64,000 bases of DNA, from NCBI RefSeq assembly GCF_900177725.1, contig NZ_FXAT01000009.1:62001-126000 (forward strand), in the 5' to 3' direction. Shown here one piece after another: positions 59,489-64,000 of the stretch (position 1 is its first letter; each line of letters starts with the position of its first letter). The stretch comes from Paraburkholderia susongensis (lineage in GTDB: Bacteria > Pseudomonadota > Gammaproteobacteria > Burkholderiales > Burkholderiaceae). The position numbers and the translations under genes were made by a program. Under the pieces are notes generated by a model that was not told the DNA's origin, did not search any database, and saw only the letters and a program-made list of their open reading frames with translations.

Positions 59489-60931
59489 ATGAACCAGCCG
59501 ACCGAACCCACCATCGCCATCGACGTCTACCGCGCGCGCCGCGAGCGCGTTCTCGCCACGCTGCGCGCCGCGGGCGGTGGCGTCGCCATCGTCCCGACCG
59601 CGCCGGAGGCGCTGCGCAACCGCGACGCCGACTACCCGTACCGCCACGACAGCTACTTCTATTATCTGACCGGCTTCACCGAGCCCGAAGCGCTGCTCGT
59701 GCTCGATGCGAGCGCCGCACCGGGCGCGCCCGCGTCGATCCTGTTCTGCCGCGAGAAGAACATCGAGCGCGAAACATGGGAAGGCTTCCGCTTCGGCCCC
59801 GACGGCGCACGCGCGGCATTCGGCTTCGACGCCGCCTTCGCGTTCGACGAAATCGACACACAACTGCCGAGGCTCCTCGCCGACAAGCCCGCGCTGCATT
59901 ACGCGCTCGGCACTTCGGCGCGCCTCGACGAACAGGTGCGCGGCTGGCTCGACGCGGTGCGCGCGCAAGGCCGTAGCGGCGTCGCCGCGCCCACGGCCGC
60001 GCGGGATCTGCTGCCTCTGCTCGACGAGATGCGGCTCGTCAAGGACGACCACGAACTCGCGATCATGCGCCGCGCCGGCCAGATTTCCGCCGCCGCGCAT
60101 CGCCGCGCGATGGCCGCGTGCCGCCCCGGCATTCGCGAATACGAACTCGAGGCCGAACTGCTCTACACGTTCCGCAAGTTCGGCGCGCAGGCGCCGGCCT
60201 ATACGTCGATCGTCGCGGCGGGCGCGAACGCGTGCGTGCTGCACTACCCGGCCGGCAACGCAATCGCGCAGGACGGCGACCTGATCCTGATCGACGCGGC
60301 CTGCGAACTCGACGGCTACGCATCCGACATCACGCGCACGTTCCCCGCGAGCGGCCGCTTCACGCCGGCGCAGCGCGAGCTGTACGACATCGTGCTGGCC
60401 GCGCAGCAGGCCGCCGTCGACGCGACCCGTGCCGGCGCCACCTTCGACGATCCGCACCAAGCCGCACTGCGCGTGCTGTCGCAGGGTCTGCTCGACACCG
60501 GCATCGTGCCGCGCGCGAAGTTCGCCTCGGTCGACGACGTGCTCACCGAGCGCGCCTACGCGCCGTTCTACATGCACCGCACCGGCCACTGGCTCGGCAT
60601 GGACGTGCACGATTGCGGCGATTACCGCGAACGCGGCGCGCCGCGCGACGAGGCAGGCGCGCTGCCGTGGCGGACGCTGCGCGCGTCGATGACGCTGACG
60701 ATCGAGCCGGGCCTGTACATCCGCCCGGCCGAAGGCGTGCCCGAGCGCTACTGGAACATCGGCATTCGCATCGAGGACGACGCGATCGTCACGCCGACCG
60801 GCTGCGAACTGATTACGCGCAACGTGCCGGTCGCCGCCGCCGAGATCGAAGCGCTGATGCAGGAAGCGCGGGCAGCCCATGAAGCGGCCCATGGCGCGGC
60901 TCACGACGCGGCTCACGACGCGAGGACCTGA
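59489..60931 (+). CDS. pepP: Xaa-Pro aminopeptidase PepP
   Basis: The 480-residue metallopeptidase removes N-terminal residues preceding proline. It has the creatinase-type N-domain (DADYPYRHDSYFYYLTGFTEPEALLVL). The catalytic pita-bread domain carries metal ligands in DLILIDAACELDGYASDITRTF, YMHRTGHWLGMDVHDCGDY, MTLTIEPGLYI and IGIRIEDDA. The C-terminus ends with an odd Ala/His repeat (AAHEAAHGAAHDAAHDA) from a tandem DNA repeat near 60877-60927. The ATG at 59489 is preferred to the longer frame. Confidence 0.93.
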   Translation: MNQPTEPTIAIDVYRARRERVLATLRAAGGGVAIVPTAPEALRNRDADYPYRHDSYFYYLTGFTEPEALLVLDASAAPGAPASILFCREKNIERETWEGFRFGPDGARAAFGFDAAFAFDEIDTQLPRLLADKPALHYALGTSARLDEQVRGWLDAVRAQGRSGVAAPTAARDLLPLLDEMRLVKDDHELAIMRRAGQISAAAHRRAMAACRPGIREYELEAELLYTFRKFGAQAPAYTSIVAAGANACVLHYPAGNAIAQDGDLILIDAACELDGYASDITRTFPASGRFTPAQRELYDIVLAAQQAAVDATRAGATFDDPHQAALRVLSQGLLDTGIVPRAKFASVDDVLTERAYAPFYMHRTGHWLGMDVHDCGDYRERGAPRDEAGALPWRTLRASMTLTIEPGLYIRPAEGVPERYWNIGIRIEDDAIVTPTGCELITRNVPVAAAEIEALMQEARAAHEAAHGAAHDAAHDART

Positions 60932-60937
60932 TCCGCG

Positions 60938-62302
60938 ATGAACGACGCCTCTCCTGCCACGGTGATTCTCAAGCCGGCTTCTCACCATCAAACGTTCGAC
61001 TTCGATGTAACGATCGTCGGCGCGGGGCCGGTCGGCCTCGCGCTCGCCGGCTGGCTCGCGCGCCGCAGCGTGACGCGCGAGCTGAAGATCGCGCTCGTCG
61101 ACGCGCGCGAACCCGAGGACTCCATTGCCGATCCGCGCGCGATCGCCGTGTCGCACGGCAGCCGGATGATCCTCGAACCACTGCACTGGCCCGCCGACGC
61201 CACCGCGATCGAGCGCATCCACGTGTCGCAGCGCGGTCACTTCGGCCGCACGCTGATCGATCACCGCGAGCACGGCTTGCCGGCGCTCGGCTACGTGTTG
61301 CGTTACGGCTCGATCGTGCATGGCCTCGCCAGCGCGGTGCGCGCGACACCGGTTCACTGGTTCCGCTCGACAGCGGCCGGCACGCCGGTCCAGGAACACG
61401 ATGGCGTCACGCTGCCGATAGAAACCGCCGGCGTCGCGCGGCAGTTGCGCACGCAGATTCTCGTGAACGCCGAGGGTGGCTTGTTCGGTGATCAGAAAAC
61501 CGCACGAAGCGCGGCCGGAAATGCGGTCAGAAGCGCAACCGGCGACGTCGGCCGCAACGCGGATGAAGACGAAGACACTGGCGAGAGCGCCGCAAAGACG
61601 GCCGAAGGTGTCGGCAAACGCAATGCCGGCAGAAGCGCCGGCAAAAATGCCACGGGCACCGGCTCGCGCGACTACGGCCAGACTGCGCTCGTCGGCACGG
61701 TCACCGTGTCCGCGCCGCAGCCGCACGTCGCGTGGGAACGCTTCACGTCGCAAGGCCCGATCGCGCTCCTGCCGATGGGCGGCGTGCGCGGCGCCGACTA
61801 CGCGCTCGTCTGGTGCTGCGCGCCCGAGGAAGCCGCGCGCCGTGCTCAATTGTCCGACGAAGCGTTCCTGCGCGAACTCGACGCCGCGTTCGGCGACCGC
61901 ATGGGCCGCTTCACGCAGATTCGCGGGCGTGCGTCGTTTCCGCTCGGGCTCAATGCGGTCGATACGCTCGTGAACGGCCACATCGTCGCGATCGGCAATG
62001 CGGCACAGACGCTCCACCCGGTGGCCGGCCAGGGCCTCAATCTCGGCTTGCGCGATGCGCATGCGCTCGCCGACGCGCTCTCGGCGGAAGGCCCGACGCC
62101 GCTCGCACTCGCGACCTTCGCGCAACGCCGTGCGCTCGACCGGCGCTTGACGATCAGCGCGACCGACACGCTCGCGCGCCTCTTCACCGTCGACTTCGCT
62201 CCGCTCGCGATCATGCGCGGTCTTGCGCTCACCGCGCTCGAATTCGTGCCGCCGGTCAAGACCGCGCTCGCCCGGCAAATGATGTTCGGCCAGCGCCGCT
62301 AG
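60938..62302 (+). CDS. UbiH/UbiF-type FAD monooxygenase
   Basis: The 454-residue flavin hydroxylase is of the ubiquinone-biosynthesis family. The FAD motif VTIVGAGPVGLALAGWLARR, DG-type region ADPRAIAVSHGSRMILE, and GD motif region VAIGNAAQTLHPVAGQGLNLGLRDAHALA are clear. It follows pepP by 6 bases, a conserved pair. Between LVNAEGGLFG and RDYGQTALVG lies an unusual hydrophilic insert of about 57 residues (about 187-243), rich in Ala, Gly, Lys, Asn and Asp. Which ring position it hydroxylates is not clear from sequence. Confidence 0.9.
   Translation: MNDASPATVILKPASHHQTFDFDVTIVGAGPVGLALAGWLARRSVTRELKIALVDAREPEDSIADPRAIAVSHGSRMILEPLHWPADATAIERIHVSQRGHFGRTLIDHREHGLPALGYVLRYGSIVHGLASAVRATPVHWFRSTAAGTPVQEHDGVTLPIETAGVARQLRTQILVNAEGGLFGDQKTARSAAGNAVRSATGDVGRNADEDEDTGESAAKTAEGVGKRNAGRSAGKNATGTGSRDYGQTALVGTVTVSAPQPHVAWERFTSQGPIALLPMGGVRGADYALVWCCAPEEAARRAQLSDEAFLRELDAAFGDRMGRFTQIRGRASFPLGLNAVDTLVNGHIVAIGNAAQTLHPVAGQGLNLGLRDAHALADALSAEGPTPLALATFAQRRALDRRLTISATDTLARLFTVDFAPLAIMRGLALTALEFVPPVKTALARQMMFGQRR
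61496..61666 (+). repeat. Low-complexity insert within FAD monooxygenase gene
   Basis: This segment encodes a hydrophilic, Ala/Gly/Lys/Asp-rich stretch with repeats of the RSAxGNAxRSAxGxxGR and GKNAGRSAGKNA kind. The typical family alignment passes directly from the upstream to the downstream motif, so it is an added, probably disordered loop. Confidence 0.65.
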
Positions 62303-62479
62303 AAGCGCTGCGCGGTTCTATGAATCGCGCCACTTTCATAGAAGATTTAACGGGTTACGGGACGCAGATGGCGGGTCCCGGCAATCCGTTAACGCTAAAC
62401 TAGCGGTTTTCCCTCGCATTTCGCGTTGCGTCGACCGTCACGATTGTCAAATGACCCGTCGCCAGCGCTCGCTCACGTC

Positions 62480-63556
62480 ATGCCCACTCTCGGCTCCCAC
62501 AATCTGCGCAACAACCTGTTCGTCGCCCCGATGGCCGGCGTGACCGACCGGCCGTTCCGTCAGCTGTGCAAACGGCTCGGCGCGGGCTACGCGGTGTCGG
62601 AAATGGTCGCCTCGAACGCACAGTTGTGGAAGAGCGAAAAGACGATGCGCCGCGCCAACCACACGGGCGAGGTCGAACCGATCGCCGTGCAGATCGCAGG
62701 CGCGGACCCGGACATGATGGCGGAAGCCGCGCGCTACAACGTCGCGAACGGCGCACAGATCATCGACATCAACATGGGCTGCCCGGCCAAGAAGGTGTGC
62801 AACGTCGCGGCGGGTTCGGCGCTGTTGCAGAACGAGCCGCTCGTGCAGCGCATCGTCGAGGCGGTCGTGAACGCGGTGGGCACCGGACCCGACGCGGTGC
62901 CCGTCACGCTGAAAATCCGCACCGGCTGGAATCGCGAGAACAGGAATGCGCTCAACATCGCGCGGCTGGCGGAAGCGGCCGGCATTTCGATGCTGACCGT
63001 GCACGGCCGCACACGCGCCGACCTCTATCACGGCGAGGCCGAATACGACACCATCGCCGCGGTGAAGGCGGCGGTGCGCATTCCGGTCGTCGCGAACGGC
63101 GACATCACTTCGCCGCAGAAGGCGCGCGAAGTGCTCGCCGCCACCGGCGCGGACGCGATCATGATCGGCCGCGCCGCGCAGGGCCGCCCGTGGCTCTTTC
63201 GCGAAATCGAACATTTCCTGCGGACGGGCGAGCTGCTGCCGCCACCGCGCATCGACGAAATCCAGCAGGTGATGAACGAGCATCTCGAAGATCACTACGC
63301 TTTTTACGGGGAATTCACCGGTGTGCGCACTGCGCGCAAGCACATCGGCTGGTACACTCGCGGCCTTTCCGGCGCCAACGTGTTCCGGCATCGCATGAAT
63401 ACGCTGGACACCACGCGCGAACAACTCCTCGCCGTCAACGAGTTCTTCGACGCGCAAAAGGCGATCTCAGACCGCCTCGTCTACGTCGACGAATCACCCG
63501 GCAACCCCGGGCTCGACGAGCAAGGCGAGGACCACACCGACCGACTAGCAGCATGA
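62480..63556 (+). CDS. dusB: tRNA-dihydrouridine synthase B
   Basis: The 358-residue FMN enzyme reduces uridine in tRNA. The motif FVAPMAGVTDRPFRQLCKRLGAGYAVSEMVASN, IDINMGCPAKKV with the catalytic Cys, and LTVHGRTRADLYHGEAEYDTIAAVK (in parts) are diagnostic. The ATG at 62480 gives the normal N-terminus. The stop overlaps the fis start by ATGA, the classic dusB-fis operon. Confidence 0.95.
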   Translation: MPTLGSHNLRNNLFVAPMAGVTDRPFRQLCKRLGAGYAVSEMVASNAQLWKSEKTMRRANHTGEVEPIAVQIAGADPDMMAEAARYNVANGAQIIDINMGCPAKKVCNVAAGSALLQNEPLVQRIVEAVVNAVGTGPDAVPVTLKIRTGWNRENRNALNIARLAEAAGISMLTVHGRTRADLYHGEAEYDTIAAVKAAVRIPVVANGDITSPQKAREVLAATGADAIMIGRAAQGRPWLFREIEHFLRTGELLPPPRIDEIQQVMNEHLEDHYAFYGEFTGVRTARKHIGWYTRGLSGANVFRHRMNTLDTTREQLLAVNEFFDAQKAISDRLVYVDESPGNPGLDEQGEDHTDRLAA

Positions 63557-63786
63557 GCAAGAACAATATCGAACAATCCGTCCGCGAGAGCCTCGGCGTG
63601 TACTTCCAGGACCTCGACGGCTCCAATCCGCACGACGTCTACGACATGGTCATTTCGTGCGTAGAGAAACCCCTGCTCGAAGTGGTGCTCGAGCAGGCCG
63701 GCGGCAACCAGTCGCTGGCCGCCGAGTATCTCGGCATTAACCGCAACACGCTGCGCAAGAAGCTGCAACAGCACGGTTTGCTGTAG
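63553..63786 (+). CDS. fis: Nucleoid protein Fis
   Basis: The 77-residue DNA-bending protein has the C-terminal helix-turn-helix EQAGGNQSLAAEYLGINRNTLRKKLQQHGLL. It is shorter than enteric Fis, as in other betaproteobacteria. It is translated through an ATGA overlap with dusB. Confidence 0.95.
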   Translation: MSKNNIEQSVRESLGVYFQDLDGSNPHDVYDMVISCVEKPLLEVVLEQAGGNQSLAAEYLGINRNTLRKKLQQHGLL

Positions 63787-63844
63787 CCTGGTGTAGTTTC
63801 CTCGCGCTCCTGCCACGTTTCCCCTTCGGCTTTTCGTCTTCATC

Positions 63845-64000
63845 ATGATCAAGCAAGCGCTCATCTCCGTTTCCGACAAGTCCGGCATCGTCGATTTCGC
63901 CAAATCGCTGTCGGACCTCGGCATCAAGATCCTGTCGACCGGCGGCACCGCGAAACTGCTCGCGGACGCGGGCCTGTCCGTCACCGAAGTCGCCGACTAC
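63845..64000 (+). CDS. purH: Bifunctional purine biosynthesis protein PurH, partial
   Basis: The first 52 codons are visible before the window edge: MIKQALISVSDKSGIVDFAKSL, then ILSTGGTAKLLADAGLSVTEV, the MGS-like (IMP cyclohydrolase) domain start of PurH. The complete enzyme would carry AICAR transformylase and IMP cyclohydrolase activities. It follows dusB-fis as in many betaproteobacteria. Confidence 0.93.
   Translation, partial: MIKQALISVSDKSGIVDFAKSLSDLGIKILSTGGTAKLLADAGLSVTEVADY

Noticed and set aside
59405..62278. A 957-codon open frame on the minus strand
   Set aside because: It is antisense to pepP and the FAD monooxygenase; no motifs, only shadow composition.
1..64000. CRISPR arrays, insertion sequences, prophage genes
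   Set aside because: No regularly spaced repeats, transposase or integrase motifs were seen in any frame.

Overview
The window is a dense, GC-rich stretch of a betaproteobacterial chromosome, most probably Paraburkholderia or a close relative in Burkholderiaceae. The evidence is the codon usage, the miaB-phoH-ybeY-corC-lnt block, the pepP-ubiH-type-dusB-fis-purH block, the glpD/glpK pair and a tad locus with a BetR-type regulator. The genus is inferred from family resemblance, not from a search. No rRNA, tRNA, CRISPR array or insertion sequence was recognised.

Left part, about 1-18000, minus strand. This is one long, tightly packed Tad (Flp/type IVb) pilus operon. Read from its start it encodes a Flp pilin, a TadG-like and a TadE-like protein, a secreted unknown, a second small pilin-like protein, RcpC/CpaB, the RcpA secretin, an FHA-TadA ATPase fusion, TadB, TadC, a DUF192 protein and another TadE-like protein. 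It continues into a cell-envelope module: a secreted Ala-rich protein, an OmpA-type lipoprotein with a probable discoidin-like middle, a lytic transglycosylase and a secreted Cys-containing protein. That module is present twice. In the second copy (1-2095) the transglycosylase has lost its catalytic centre and the leading gene survives only as its 3' tail. Many junctions are 4-base ATGA/GTGA overlaps.

Regulatory region, 17960-22413. A perfect 12-bp inverted repeat lies between the tad operon and a divergent BetR/receiver regulator. Facing that regulator is a hybrid histidine kinase co-transcribed with a small exported protein of molybdopterin-domain fold that lacks the usual cofactor cysteine. 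Together they look like a sensory unit for the pilus locus.

Central metabolic islands, 22414-50818. They hold a MarR/DHA2 efflux pair with a palindromic operator; a galactonate module (FadR-type GntR regulator, DgoD, MFS transporter) with an 18-bp operator; copC-copD; two cytochrome c genes; a hemolysin III-like protein; RhlE; a ferritin-like protein; an MHS transporter and gamma-glutamyltransferase pair; glpR, glpD and glpK without glpF; a HAD phosphatase; ribB under an FMN riboswitch; an XRE-cupin regulator; and a DHA1 transporter divergent from a LysR regulator.

Right part, 51785-64000, is conserved housekeeping on the plus strand: miaB, phoH, ybeY, a chaC-like gene, corC, lnt, a GST on the minus strand, pepP, a ubiquinone-type FAD hydroxylase with an unusual insert, dusB, fis, and the start of purH at the window edge.
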